In this document: in pieces, positions 17,927-27,217 of the stretch
How the letters are laid out: the number at the start of each line of letters is the position of its first letter
Position numbering within the stretch: position 1 is the stretch's first letter
Assembly (NCBI RefSeq): GCF_000765475.1
Contig: NZ_JRHO01000014.1
Span: 823,687 to 887,686, forward strand
Source of the DNA: Methanococcoides methylutens
GTDB lineage: Archaea; Halobacteriota; Methanosarcinia; Methanosarcinales; Methanosarcinaceae
Direction: 5' to 3'
Length of the DNA stretch: 64,000 nt
Position numbers and translations under genes: made by a program
The notes under the pieces: model-generated
Told to the model about the DNA's origin: nothing
The model's database searches: none
Seen by the model: the letters and a program-made list of their open reading frames with translations, nothing else

Positions 17927-19870
17927 TTAAGCTACTTGATAAAGCCATATTTTCCAGGGAGAAGATGTGCTTTCAAATACTTTTAGATACTTTAAATCAT
18001 TTTCCTGATGATTTTTAATTTCAACTGCTGAAAAGATGTATTCTCCACCCATTTCCTTAAATGCTGTTGTATTTAACTGCAAATTTTCTATTGCGGTTGA
18101 TTTATCTTTCGTTACCATGAAATCTCCCTCGGTTTCATTGGCAAATATATAGCACCTACCTCCCCAATTATCAAAACAATCCCTATTAGCCTCATTTTTT
18201 CCAAGCTCTTTTTCAATTATCGCCCTAAATTTATGTTTATACTCTAAGGGGTAATTGCTTTTATAAAAATCTACGGTGTAAAATCCATTGTGTTGACTAA
18301 CACTTGGATGAAAACCGATACTAACAACTCTATAGCTCTCCTGAGGCTTTCCAATGTATGTTGAGATACCATTGAAAAGTTCTTCTGAATAGTATTCCTG
18401 ATAAGTTAGTTGATCACTTCGAATCGCACCTAGACCCGCTACCTGATATGTATCCCCTTCGTCCGAAAGTGTAAATAAATATCCTGCTTGAACCAGAAGC
18501 AAAAGCAAAACGATTGTTTTGCCATATTTTAGATTACCATAAATTATCTTTAATGAAAGTGCGAATATCATATACCACAAAAGTGGATGTAAAGCATTGA
18601 ATCTGCTAAAATTGAATATTGTCAGAACTGTTGAATAACTTTTTATGAGGTCTAATAAATGTGAATTCCACAGACCATAAAATGCAGATATTAAAAGACA
18701 AATGGATACAAAACCAAGTAATAGATTATACTCAGAATCTCTAAACTGTTTCCGTAAAATTTCGAGGATTTCTTCAATTCTTCTATCTACAACTCTTGAG
18801 AGTAAAGATATGAATATTTTTAATAATATCACTCCAAATATACAGATAATTGTTCCCCACATAGCAAGAATAATAGTATTGGTGAACATTGCTATTATTG
18901 GAAATGAAATCGTACTTATGAGTGCCATGTATGAGATAAATGACCAATTCGACTTATATTTTGAATTTGTTTTCATCAGGATAATAAACAAAGATATCAA
19001 TAGTGCTAATCCAATTCCAAGATGATGGACACTATTTGCATGATACTGACCATATATGAAATTATATCCTGATTTCACTAGGAATTCACTAATACCGGCT
19101 GATAGGTCTATGTTCACAAATTTATTAGAGAATTCTACACGTTGTGATGTATAGTTATGGTCAAAAAAGATATTATAGATCAAGTTAGAATTTCTTATTA
19201 GAAATATTGTGTTCATTAGTAATAAAGAGTAAAAGAAGCGTGGATTGAAGTCTTTTTTTGTAATTAGATCAACCATCCATAATATCCCAACGAAAGCCAA
19301 AAAGAATAAGAAACTATGAGTATAAGGTGCATAAAATGGGATTAAAGATATAATCAACCATTCTTTTTTTGATGAATCTTTGTTTCGAATATTCAGAAAT
19401 GCATAAAGTGCAAGGGGTAATCCTGCAATTCTTAATCCATTAAGTGGAAAGAATGGAAGCAGGGAAAATGTGAGAGCTACACCAATATTTATAATCTCAT
19501 CTTTTGACTCAGATAATATATGTCTTGAAAGAAGCAAATACATCCCAAAAAAAGCCACTACATGCACAATAGCGATACTAAACGCATAGGCTGTAAATGG
19601 AGAAAAGAAATAGTATAACCACAGATTTGGAGATACTAAACTTACTGGGTTTATTTCTGAAATACTCTCAGTGATTGGTTTTATATCTTCGTCTGTGGAT
19701 CCAAATACTTGTCCACCATTTACTATTATTTCATTTCTTACCTGTAATGAATCATGGACATCATGGACCAAAATTGGCGATTGTTCGCCTAGAATTACAA
19801 AAGAACTTAAATATGCAGACAATATAATTAAAGCAATAAATATATATTTATTAGCTGTTTCATTTCTCAT
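17927..19870 (-). CDS. Large multi-pass membrane protein, GT-C-like, function unknown
   Basis: A 647-residue protein with an N-terminal anchor, about ten to twelve hydrophobic segments up to residue 465 and a soluble C-terminal domain (about 475-647) outside the membrane. The first external loop has LVHDVHDSLQV (35-45), an acidic pair placed as in GT-C glycosyltransferases that use lipid-phosphate sugars. Overall architecture resembles uncharacterised membrane proteins of the DUF6044/YkoS type, but I am not certain. The C-terminal domain has Asn-rich sequons and WGGRCYIF. Position between two flippase genes suggests glycan transfer on the outer face. It is a strongly A+T-rich single gene with its own 130-bp upstream region. 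Confidence 0.75.
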   Translation of the reverse strand: MRNETANKYIFIALIILSAYLSSFVILGEQSPILVHDVHDSLQVRNEIIVNGGQVFGSTDEDIKPITESISEINPVSLVSPNLWLYYFFSPFTAYAFSIAIVHVVAFFGMYLLLSRHILSESKDEIINIGVALTFSLLPFFPLNGLRIAGLPLALYAFLNIRNKDSSKKEWLIISLIPFYAPYTHSFLFFLAFVGILWMVDLITKKDFNPRFFYSLLLMNTIFLIRNSNLIYNIFFDHNYTSQRVEFSNKFVNIDLSAGISEFLVKSGYNFIYGQYHANSVHHLGIGLALLISLFIILMKTNSKYKSNWSFISYMALISTISFPIIAMFTNTIILAMWGTIICIFGVILLKIFISLLSRVVDRRIEEILEILRKQFRDSEYNLLLGFVSICLLISAFYGLWNSHLLDLIKSYSTVLTIFNFSRFNALHPLLWYMIFALSLKIIYGNLKYGKTIVLLLLLVQAGYLFTLSDEGDTYQVAGLGAIRSDQLTYQEYYSEELFNGISTYIGKPQESYRVVSIGFHPSVSQHNGFYTVDFYKSNYPLEYKHKFRAIIEKELGKNEANRDCFDNWGGRCYIFANETEGDFMVTKDKSTAIENLQLNTTAFKEMGGEYIFSAVEIKNHQENDLKYLKVFESTSSPWKIWLYQVA

Positions 19871-19929
19871 TTGGTGCTATAATTTTCGCAATGTTAAATA
19901 AATATATCCCATTATGGCTTTGTAGCCTA

Positions 19930-19956
19930 ACTTTGACAGTCAACATAAGTCAAAGT
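19930..19956. repeat. 8-bp inverted repeat next to transposase remnant
   Basis: ACTTTGAC at 19930-19937 and GTCAAAGT at 19949-19956 are perfect inverse complements with an 11-nt spacer, 29 bp upstream of the transposase fragment. It may be part of the old insertion-sequence end or its promoter region; no matching copy was found on the right side. Confidence 0.4.
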
Positions 19957-19984
19957 GTTCTTAGTTGTATCTGAATTGACCAAA

Positions 19985-20407
19985 ATGCAAACCAAACTAA
20001 GAGCATACGAAATAGTTCCTAAGACCAATATATCCTTTCCAATTGGAACTATCCTAACCGTTGAAAAACTCTATGATGACCTTGATTTTCTCACTATCTT
20101 TGGTAAACACAAAAAACATGGCATTGACATCAACAGACTATTGAAAGGTCTTGTGAACTATAAACTCACAGACAATTTCAGTATCAAAAGTGGTGCATTT
20201 CATGATAATTTGAGTAAATTAATTGAAACTTCCAAATAGGATTTCCTGGCAAAAAAAGCAAAAATTGGGATGAAAGAGGAGACATTCTCTTTAGAAAAGG
20301 CTCAAAAATGTCAAACTTGGATTGTAGAAAATAGCGGAGAAGAACAACGGCTTGTGACTGCTAACTATTGTATTACTAAAGTAACCCCAACACACTTATC
20401 AAGATGA
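19985..20407 (+). pseudogene. Transposase remnant (IS1634/IS4-like), internally deleted, with in-frame TAG
   Basis: The first 65 codons match the N-terminus of IS1634-type transposases common in Methanosarcina, MQTKLRAYEIVPKTNISFPI then DINRLLKGLVNYKLTDNFSI. The sequence then jumps to a downstream-looking part, and at 20237-20239 a TAG interrupts the frame, which continues without other stops to TGA at 20405-20407 (KKAKIGMKEETFSLEKAQKC and onward). At about 140 codons against roughly 500 for the family, most of the catalytic domain is missing, so it cannot be active. It lies between the membrane protein gene and the second flippase gene and marks past mobile-element activity in the glycan cassette. 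Confidence 0.6.
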
Positions 20408-20467
20408 TTGCTCCAAAATGTTTAAACAGTATCCGATTCTAAAGAATGATTTCAATAAATCAAGGTA

Positions 20468-21727
20468 TTATTTTAAAAATTTTCTTACCTCAATCCAATT
20501 TAAACAAACATAAGGCAAATATGAAATTGATGTTGCTGTTGCAGCCCCAATTGCTCCGTACAGTGGAATTAAGAGGTAATTTAAACCAATGTTTAAGATT
20601 ACACAAATTAACAAATTAAATGCTCTCTTTTTAGCCAAACCTTGATAATCTAAAAATGTACTTAAAAATATTGAAAAAGAATAACTTATTAAATAAACAG
20701 TTAATAATTGTAAGGGCAAAACTGATCCAAGGTATTCAATACCAAAAATTAATGGTATAAAATACCAAGAAAGAAAAATAATCACAAGAGATATCGTTGA
20801 AAATATCAAGGCATTAACCTTAAGCAATTTGTAGAACATTTTTTTTAAAGATTCTTTATTATCTTTGTTTAATTTTGCAAACACAGGCATTGATCCCATT
20901 GCTATTGCTAAACTTATGTGTGGCAGCTTTATTGTGATCTGTTTTGCAACGGAATAAATTCCAACTTCTGTATCTGTTGCAAGCAAACCAAGCATCAAAG
21001 TATCAACTTCTGTTGCAATTAAAAATCCAATACTTATAAAAAACAGTGGAATGCTATATTTAAGAATCTCTTTTGAAAATCCATCTGTTGACTTAGCATT
21101 GTTTCTTTTGAAATATTTTATCCATAATAAATAAAATCCAACTGTTGAAGCTACAAAATATGCAATCGTAAATGAGTTTATAATACTAATTACATCCAAT
21201 GAAAGCTTTAAAGCCAGGAAAACCAATAATAATTTGAGCCCATACTCTATAAAATTTATGATGAAATTATATTTAATTCTATGTAACCCCATGAAGATAG
21301 CTTTTAAAAATTCGACCAATCCCGCCAGCAGAATTAATGGTGCACATAACAAAAAAAAGGATGCAAATTCGGGCCTTCCAACAAGTATTGCTAAAGGTCT
21401 ATGAATAAAAATTATAACAATGCTGAAAAATAAACTGAACATTAGTCTTAATTTTGCTGAACTTTTTAAAATATTATATAACTCAATATCTCTATTATAT
21501 TGAGCAACGTATTTTCGTGCAGAACTATTGATCCCAAAATAAGAAAATAAAAGAACTATAGTTAGAATTGAATAAAAAAATGACCAAGCACCAAATTTTT
21601 CAGCCCCTAAAACCCTAGCAAGATAAATATTTAACAAAAAATATAAGGAGAAAGAAATTCCTTTTGTGGCAAAGCTCCAAAAAGTTTCTTTTAAGAGCTT
21701 TTCTCTTAGAGAAAGAACATTAACCAT
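20468..21727 (-). CDS. Second Wzx-type polysaccharide flippase
   Basis: A 419-residue membrane protein of the oligosaccharide flippase family with about 12 hydrophobic segments. The N-terminal KGISFSLYFLLNIYLARVLG and AEKFGAWSFFYSI are typical of the first two helices of RfbX/Wzx proteins; the C-terminal IPLYGAIGAATATSISYL is the usual late-helix motif. It ends a minus-strand run of genes (pyruvyltransferase, nitroreductase, flippase), only 3 bp after the nitroreductase-like gene, so the three should be translated from one message and act on the same glycan. Confidence 0.9.
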   Translation of the reverse strand: MVNVLSLREKLLKETFWSFATKGISFSLYFLLNIYLARVLGAEKFGAWSFFYSILTIVLLFSYFGINSSARKYVAQYNRDIELYNILKSSAKLRLMFSLFFSIVIIFIHRPLAILVGRPEFASFFLLCAPLILLAGLVEFLKAIFMGLHRIKYNFIINFIEYGLKLLLVFLALKLSLDVISIINSFTIAYFVASTVGFYLLWIKYFKRNNAKSTDGFSKEILKYSIPLFFISIGFLIATEVDTLMLGLLATDTEVGIYSVAKQITIKLPHISLAIAMGSMPVFAKLNKDNKESLKKMFYKLLKVNALIFSTISLVIIFLSWYFIPLIFGIEYLGSVLPLQLLTVYLISYSFSIFLSTFLDYQGLAKKRAFNLLICVILNIGLNYLLIPLYGAIGAATATSISYLPYVCLNWIEVRKFLK

Positions 21728-21730
21728 TGC

Positions 21731-22558
21731 TCATCTCGAAAATATTATCTCATTTGTATCTTTTCTAGCTGGTACAATCGGTGTTCTTTTAGGAACACCT
21801 ACAGGTATTATACTAATTGGAATATAGGTATTATCTACATTAAATCTAGAACAAAATAATTCATATCTGTTTTGCATATCTGCTTGTATTTTAATACCAA
21901 TCCAACATGTTCCCAATCCCTTAGCGTGTAATATTAGTAACAAATTCTGAATAATGGCTCCCATATCTAAATAAGCATAATGTTTCTCATCTTTAGAATA
22001 CTCAGTAATTTTTATAAGAGGGACAATTATAAGAGGAGCCTTATTATAAAATGTTTGTTTTGTAAACATTTTGACAAAATCTTTTTCGTCTTCATTTTCA
22101 AGGATTAAGAACTTCCATAGTTGACGATTACAAGAACATGGAACCCACTTTGCAATATCAATAGCATCAATTAAATCATCTTTAGCTACATCTTTTTCAG
22201 TCCATGATCGAATACTTCGCCTATTTTTGATTGTATCAAATAGACTAGCACTTTCATCTAATTTATTACATCCTTTTTCTGAAATCAAGTCTTCAACAAA
22301 TTCATCATGAAATTTTGCTTCATAAATTAAATACCAAGCCCACCTTGTTATTTCATTTGATTGAATTCTTCGTCTGGCGAATTCATTTAGCAACAATTCT
22401 ACTTCAAAAAGATATGAATCATAATTTTGGTTCTCGGTAAGTGCTTTATCAAGACTATGTCCTCTTTTTGACAATTGAATTTGTAATTTATCATTAGATA
22501 AACTTTTAGTCCTAATTATTAAAAATCGATGATATAGAATTGATTTAATTAATTTCAT
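21731..22558 (-). CDS. Nitroreductase-family flavoprotein in glycan operon
   Basis: A 275-residue protein whose C-terminal 180 residues are a nitroreductase-like FMN domain: the entry motif FDTIKNRRSIRSW (about 105-117), IDIAKWVPCSCNRQLWKFLIL (split across the FMN-binding loop, where the usual PSA.N.QPW appears as PCSCNRQLW), a MGAIIQNLLLILHAKGLGTCWIG helix and IPISIIPVGVPKR. The first 100 residues are a helical extension of unknown role. Similar proteins occur next to polysaccharide pyruvyl transferase genes in bacterial capsule loci, which is the arrangement here. ATG at 22558 overlaps the stop of the upstream gene as ATGA, implying coupled translation. The substrate is unknown. Confidence 0.82.
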   Translation of the reverse strand: MKLIKSILYHRFLIIRTKSLSNDKLQIQLSKRGHSLDKALTENQNYDSYLFEVELLLNEFARRRIQSNEITRWAWYLIYEAKFHDEFVEDLISEKGCNKLDESASLFDTIKNRRSIRSWTEKDVAKDDLIDAIDIAKWVPCSCNRQLWKFLILENEDEKDFVKMFTKQTFYNKAPLIIVPLIKITEYSKDEKHYAYLDMGAIIQNLLLILHAKGLGTCWIGIKIQADMQNRYELFCSRFNVDNTYIPISIIPVGVPKRTPIVPARKDTNEIIFSR

Positions 22559-23724
22559 GAGGACTCCACCATTTTAATTTTATTAATAAATTCATGGCTT
22601 TTATGCTTCATGTCTTCCAATTTACATTCAATATTATATCCATATTCATCATTCCAAGAATTAGATAGTGCTAAACATTTATTAAGGAAATCATCTAACA
22701 TAAAATTTTCAGAGGTAATGTTTGTGTAACAATCTAACATCTCAAAATCTTTCAACAATAAATAGATTTTGCTATTTATTATAGAGTCCATAGAATTTGA
22801 TTCTATACTAACAAAAGGCGTATTATTTTTTAAGCAAAAAATCGTTCCGTGGAAGCGATCAGTTACACAAAATGAAAGATACTTGAATACTTCTGCCCAT
22901 TCAAATGGATCTAATCGATCTCCCAAATTCAAATCAGCAAAAGGATTATACATACTTAATGCTATAATTTGATATCCAATTGACTTGAAATAGTCCGTTA
23001 TACTTTTTGAAAAATTATCCCTATTATAAATCAAAATACCGAGAATCGGTTTGTTTAAATCAATACCTTCTTCGATTAATATTTTGTGAACATTTGTTTT
23101 TTTGATTTCATATAAAAATGTTGGGTCTGGCATTTTCAAAAAAGGAATTTCTGGATTCACACCTAGACTAGAAACAAAATTATGTGTATAATCATCTCTT
23201 ACACCAATAAGATTGAAGTTATTTAAAGAATTACTTAATGATTTATTATATTTTTCAACCAATCTTAAATCAGATTTATAGGAACATACTGCATAAGCAA
23301 CTTTTTTGCTGGCAATCTCATCAGATAACCAATAAATATTTGGAAATTTTGGAAATAATTTGCTATTTGATATTTTCCACACAACATCACTGCCTACAAC
23401 AAGCAAATCATAATTTTGTTTCATAAAAAAATTTAGAGCCCCTTTATAGGTTCTAAAGTTTGGAAAATCTCTATCTAAAAAAATATTACGATTAACACAA
23501 GTTCTAAATTTGAGATACCTCTTTAAGTTATAGAGGGGAGCTTTTTTATAAGTCTTGAATATTTTTAAAATCTCATATAATTCCAGTCTTGGGGATCTAT
23601 AATCAATTATTTTTACATCAAAATCATCGAAAGATTTCTGCAAAGAATTACATAGAGTGTAAGCCTGAAGAAAAGCACCATTATTTGTTACGTGATGAAA
23701 AGTAATTATTCTTATTTTTTTCAT
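22555..23724 (-). CDS. Polysaccharide pyruvyl transferase family protein (second copy)
   Basis: A 389-residue member of the polysaccharide pyruvyl transferase family. The N-terminal KKIRIITFHHVTNNGAFLQA has the family's N-x-GA-x-L-x-A element, YDLLVVGSDVVWKIS follows near 105, and the C-terminal SFCVTDRFHGTIFCLKN holds the conserved D-R-x-H-G. This subgroup differs from the copy at 15.2 kb and is the one usually paired with nitroreductase-like genes. Start ATG at 23724 has GGAG 8 nt upstream; an ATG at 23742 lies before that site. It overlaps the next gene by 4 bp. Confidence 0.87.
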   Translation of the reverse strand: MKKIRIITFHHVTNNGAFLQAYTLCNSLQKSFDDFDVKIIDYRSPRLELYEILKIFKTYKKAPLYNLKRYLKFRTCVNRNIFLDRDFPNFRTYKGALNFFMKQNYDLLVVGSDVVWKISNSKLFPKFPNIYWLSDEIASKKVAYAVCSYKSDLRLVEKYNKSLSNSLNNFNLIGVRDDYTHNFVSSLGVNPEIPFLKMPDPTFLYEIKKTNVHKILIEEGIDLNKPILGILIYNRDNFSKSITDYFKSIGYQIIALSMYNPFADLNLGDRLDPFEWAEVFKYLSFCVTDRFHGTIFCLKNNTPFVSIESNSMDSIINSKIYLLLKDFEMLDCYTNITSENFMLDDFLNKCLALSNSWNDEYGYNIECKLEDMKHKSHEFINKIKMVESS

Positions 23725-23877
23725 GACAATAGCTCCATTCATTCAAAAATGAATCGATCATTTTTCACAGAAAACTTTCTCTAATTGTATAATAATATTA
23801 AAGAATCGTTCCACATATGCATTAATCCCTTAAGATCATATGATATCTTGAATATCAAAGCCACACTAAATAGATGT

Positions 23878-25002
23878 TTACCAAACAGCATTAAATTGAG
23901 TAGTATCTGCCAAATTTAGATAGATACCATTTAATTTACCTAAATATTTAGATAAAGAATGATTAGAAGCATTTTCTAGGCCATTTGAAATTAACTTCAT
24001 ACTTAATTGGTTATTTTCTACAATTAAATTAATTTTTTCTACAATTTCATCGTGATTCATTGCTTCAAATGCTATTCCTGTTTCCATATCTTTGACGATC
24101 TCATTTAATCCATCAATATTACTTGCCATTACTGGTATTCCACATGATTGCGCTTCTAATGCAGTAATACCAAGCGGTTCCCAATGAGAAGGTATGATGA
24201 AACAATCGATACAACTGTAAAATGTTAATATATTATCTATAAAACCAAGATAAAGTACCCGTTCTTCAAGATCATATTTTTGAATCATATGTATCAATTT
24301 CTCCCTATCGGGACCATTTCCTACAATAATTAATTTTAGATTTCTATTTTTTAGTTCATTAATAGCTAATATCAATTCTCTCCAGCCCTTCCTTTCGATA
24401 GTCCTAGCAGCAAATCCAATCACATAATCAATCATATCTATGCCCAATTTACTTCTTTCATTGTTTTTATCATATGAATTAATACTCTGTAAGTTGAAAG
24501 TATCAGTATCTACAAAATTGATGAGTGTATTGCATTTACTAACACATATTTTTGCATCAGTCAATAATTTCTTATTCGTAGCTCCCGATACTGCAATGAA
24601 CATATCTACTTTTTTTTGAGCTAGATTTAAAAATAATGGATATAGTATCCCATTTCTAAATATTTGTCCGTGTTCATGAAATATTAGAAGTATATCTCTA
24701 AAACATAATTTTTTTAATAAATATCCCATAAAAAATGACTTCTGAAGATGGCAGTGCAATATTTTGACATTTTCATTCCGAATTATTTTTTTGAGTTCAA
24801 AAAAAGAAAATACATCATATTTATTATTTGATTTTCTATAAAATATATTACCATTCGATTGAATATTAATTGAAGATTTTCTTAAAACATATAGAAGATG
24901 TTCAGTATCCCCATCCTTTTCAATAATTCCCTTTACAATATTCTGTGCACCACCAAGACCCATATGATCAATAATATGTAAAACTTTCAATTTATCTACC
25001 AT
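23878..25002 (-). CDS. Glycosyltransferase family 4
   Basis: A 374-residue GT-B glycosyltransferase. KVLHIIDHMGLGGAQNIVKG gives the N-terminal donor loop, ILHCHLQKSFFMGYLL and FHEHGQIFRN the acceptor side, GFAARTIERKGWRELI the start of the second domain, and FIIPSHWEPLGITALEAQSCGIPVM (read in two parts) the catalytic E-X7-E motif. The start is ATG at 25002, with TAGGAG 7 nt upstream. It is A+T-rich like the genes downstream, whereas the next gene upstream (25031-26209) has ordinary composition, so the right edge of the exchanged cassette appears to lie between these two. Confidence 0.9.
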   Translation of the reverse strand: MVDKLKVLHIIDHMGLGGAQNIVKGIIEKDGDTEHLLYVLRKSSINIQSNGNIFYRKSNNKYDVFSFFELKKIIRNENVKILHCHLQKSFFMGYLLKKLCFRDILLIFHEHGQIFRNGILYPLFLNLAQKKVDMFIAVSGATNKKLLTDAKICVSKCNTLINFVDTDTFNLQSINSYDKNNERSKLGIDMIDYVIGFAARTIERKGWRELILAINELKNRNLKLIIVGNGPDREKLIHMIQKYDLEERVLYLGFIDNILTFYSCIDCFIIPSHWEPLGITALEAQSCGIPVMASNIDGLNEIVKDMETGIAFEAMNHDEIVEKINLIVENNQLSMKLISNGLENASNHSLSKYLGKLNGIYLNLADTTQFNAVW

Positions 25003-25030
25003 AATCAAACTCCTATAATAAATTCAAACA

Positions 25031-26209
25031 TTACATATTGGAATATTTTATAACCTTATTATGAAGCCCCATAAAATCAAAGGTTTTCTCCAGTCCAAGT
25101 TCTTCGTACAATCTCAAATATTCCCCACCAACTCTCATCCAATCCATATTTTCAGCAATCTTCCTACTCCTAAGCCCCATCTGTCGACGTCCTTCGGAAT
25201 CATCAACTAGCCTAATAATAGCATCTGAAATTGCATCCGAATCACCCATGGGCATAAGCACACCATTTCCGTCCAGAAGCTCTGAAGTCCCACCAGTATC
25301 CGTGACAATAACCGGTAATCCTGCAGCCAAAGCTTCCAGTAGAGCATTGCTCATGCCTTCATTCAGGGATGGTAGAACAAAAATATCGCTGTTTCGATAT
25401 ATTTCAGCGATTTGATCATGGTCCACATAACCTTTAAAGTCCACCTTGTCAGTGATATTCAGATCATCTACTAATTTCCTCAGTTTACCTTCCTGGTTAC
25501 CTTCACCAACAAGAATCAATCGTATCTGTTTATCCTTTAATTTATTAACAGCTTCTATTAGGTAATTGATACCTTTCCTCTCGATCAATCTTGAAACACA
25601 AACAATCCTTATTTCGTCATCACTTGTACTATCAAAATCCGGCTCAAACTCTGAAACATCGATCCCATTGTAGATCACGCCTATTTCCTGAGATGGTGAT
25701 GTGTTTAGGGCAAGTTCCTTTAAGCCCTGACTGTTCGCAACCACCGCTACGGCATCAGTCCAGATCTTTTTGATGAGGGGTTTCAAGAAGATGTATTGAA
25801 AACCGAACCTTTTGTTGAAGCCTGGAACATCAGAGCCCCTTAAAGAAACAATATAAGGTATCTTTTTTCTGAACAGGTAGGCTACTGCACCACATGGAAC
25901 ACTAAAAAAAGCATGACATATATCATATTCTTTTTCCTTCATCAGCTGATCAATGAACTTTTTTGCTTTCCAGCTGTAGCTCATGATCTCACGTTGTGTC
26001 CAGTAGTGAATATCCTTTTTATTAACTGGTAATTTATAAATGGTGACAGTATCACCGATCTTCTCAGTTTCAAATTTGTTGGATGAAGAGGATGTGACTA
26101 GATCTACATCAAGACCCTTATTTGCCATTTCTCTTAAAAGGTACTTGCATGCATTGCTACCACCACCTCCCAAAGGCGGATACTCATAGTTCAGCATCAA
26201 AACTCTCAA
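25031..26209 (-). CDS. Glycosyltransferase family 4
   Basis: A 392-residue GT-B enzyme with RVLMLNYEYPPLGGGGSNAC at the N-terminus, ICHAFFSVPCGAVAYLF, the sugar-recognition loop YIVSLRGSDVPGFN, VIYNGIDVSEFEPD, CVSRLIERKGINYLIEA and the donor site PSLNEGMSNALLEALAAGLP. The start is TTG at 26209, forming a TTGA overlap with the stop of the GT2 gene upstream, so translation is coupled. The pair probably adds consecutive sugars or charges the lipid carrier and then extends it. The sugar specificity is unknown. Confidence 0.9.
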   Translation of the reverse strand: MRVLMLNYEYPPLGGGGSNACKYLLREMANKGLDVDLVTSSSSNKFETEKIGDTVTIYKLPVNKKDIHYWTQREIMSYSWKAKKFIDQLMKEKEYDICHAFFSVPCGAVAYLFRKKIPYIVSLRGSDVPGFNKRFGFQYIFLKPLIKKIWTDAVAVVANSQGLKELALNTSPSQEIGVIYNGIDVSEFEPDFDSTSDDEIRIVCVSRLIERKGINYLIEAVNKLKDKQIRLILVGEGNQEGKLRKLVDDLNITDKVDFKGYVDHDQIAEIYRNSDIFVLPSLNEGMSNALLEALAAGLPVIVTDTGGTSELLDGNGVLMPMGDSDAISDAIIRLVDDSEGRRQMGLRSRKIAENMDWMRVGGEYLRLYEELGLEKTFDFMGLHNKVIKYSNM

Positions 26210-27165
26210 TCGACCAGCCTCTCGACCAGATAATTCTTCCTGCCCTCTCCTCCATAGTAAATCTTGAGCATGATATCAGCCAGAATACCGGAAACAATCA
26301 ACTGTACACCGACCATGATCAACAATATCGCTAGTAGTAATAGAGGACGATCTGAAAGAGCCATCCCAAAGAACAACTTCTGAATACCAAGCCAACCCCC
26401 TATCAGGACACCGGCAAAACAGGATATTAATCCTGCACCTCCGAACATGTGAATCGGTCTGACAGAGTATTTCTGCCAGAAACTTATCACTATAAGGTCT
26501 AGGAATCCCTTGATTACCCTTTTCCAGTTGTACTTGGTGACACCGTAAGCCCTCTGGTGGTGTTGTACCTTCGTCTCACAGATGAGGTAGCCTTTCCAGA
26601 GTAGCATTGCAGGGATGTATCTGTGGGTTTCTCCGTAGAGTTCCAGATCCTTAACACATTCGTTGCGGTATGCTCTAAGGGTACAACCGGAGTCATGAAT
26701 GAACTCACTGGTTATACTTCTTCTGAGCAGGTTGGCGAACTTAGAAGTGATCGTCTTGGAAAGGGGATCTTTTCGGTCGGCTCGCCAGCCGCAGACCACA
26801 TCGCAATCTTCGGTTTCGAGCATCTCCACCAATCTTGGGATGTCTGTAGGATCGTTCTGCAGATCACCATCCATGCTGATTACGATATTCCCTTTTGCAT
26901 GATCGAAACCTGCCTTCATGGATGCACTTTGGCCAAAGTTCTTCCTGAACTTGACTATCTTGATGTTCGGATTTTTCTCATGGGCAGCTTTTAATTCTTT
27001 GAAGGTACCGTCAGTACTGCCATCATCAACGAATACAACCTCATAAGTCCTACCATAATTATCAAGAGCACTTTCAAGAGCTAACACAAGGGGTTGTATA
27101 TTATCTTCCTCATCGAGTAGAGGAATCACGACCGATATATCAATAGGATCCTCCTCAGGATCCAT
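26206..27165 (-). CDS. Family 2 glycosyltransferase, dolichyl-phosphate sugar synthase type (DPM1/GtrB-like)
   Basis: A 319-residue GT-A glycosyltransferase that moves a hexose from a nucleotide sugar onto polyprenyl/dolichyl phosphate. The catalytic domain (1-225) shows VVIPLLDEEDNIQPLV, FVDDGSTDGTF, KNFGQSASMKAGFDHAKG and the DXD-type MDGDLQND, then the acceptor region GWRADRKDP. Two C-terminal membrane helices (about 240-265 and 275-305) anchor it, as in GtrB/DPM3-fused forms. It heads a two-gene overlap with the GT4 gene and lies close to the epimerase and ManC genes that supply nucleotide sugars. Confidence 0.9.
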   Translation of the reverse strand: MDPEEDPIDISVVIPLLDEEDNIQPLVLALESALDNYGRTYEVVFVDDGSTDGTFKELKAAHEKNPNIKIVKFRKNFGQSASMKAGFDHAKGNIVISMDGDLQNDPTDIPRLVEMLETEDCDVVCGWRADRKDPLSKTITSKFANLLRRSITSEFIHDSGCTLRAYRNECVKDLELYGETHRYIPAMLLWKGYLICETKVQHHQRAYGVTKYNWKRVIKGFLDLIVISFWQKYSVRPIHMFGGAGLISCFAGVLIGGWLGIQKLFFGMALSDRPLLLLAILLIMVGVQLIVSGILADIMLKIYYGGEGRKNYLVERLVD

Positions 27166-27217
27166 ATTATTACTATCATTATATAAATAATCAGTAATTC
27201 TTTTCAGTTAGATCACC

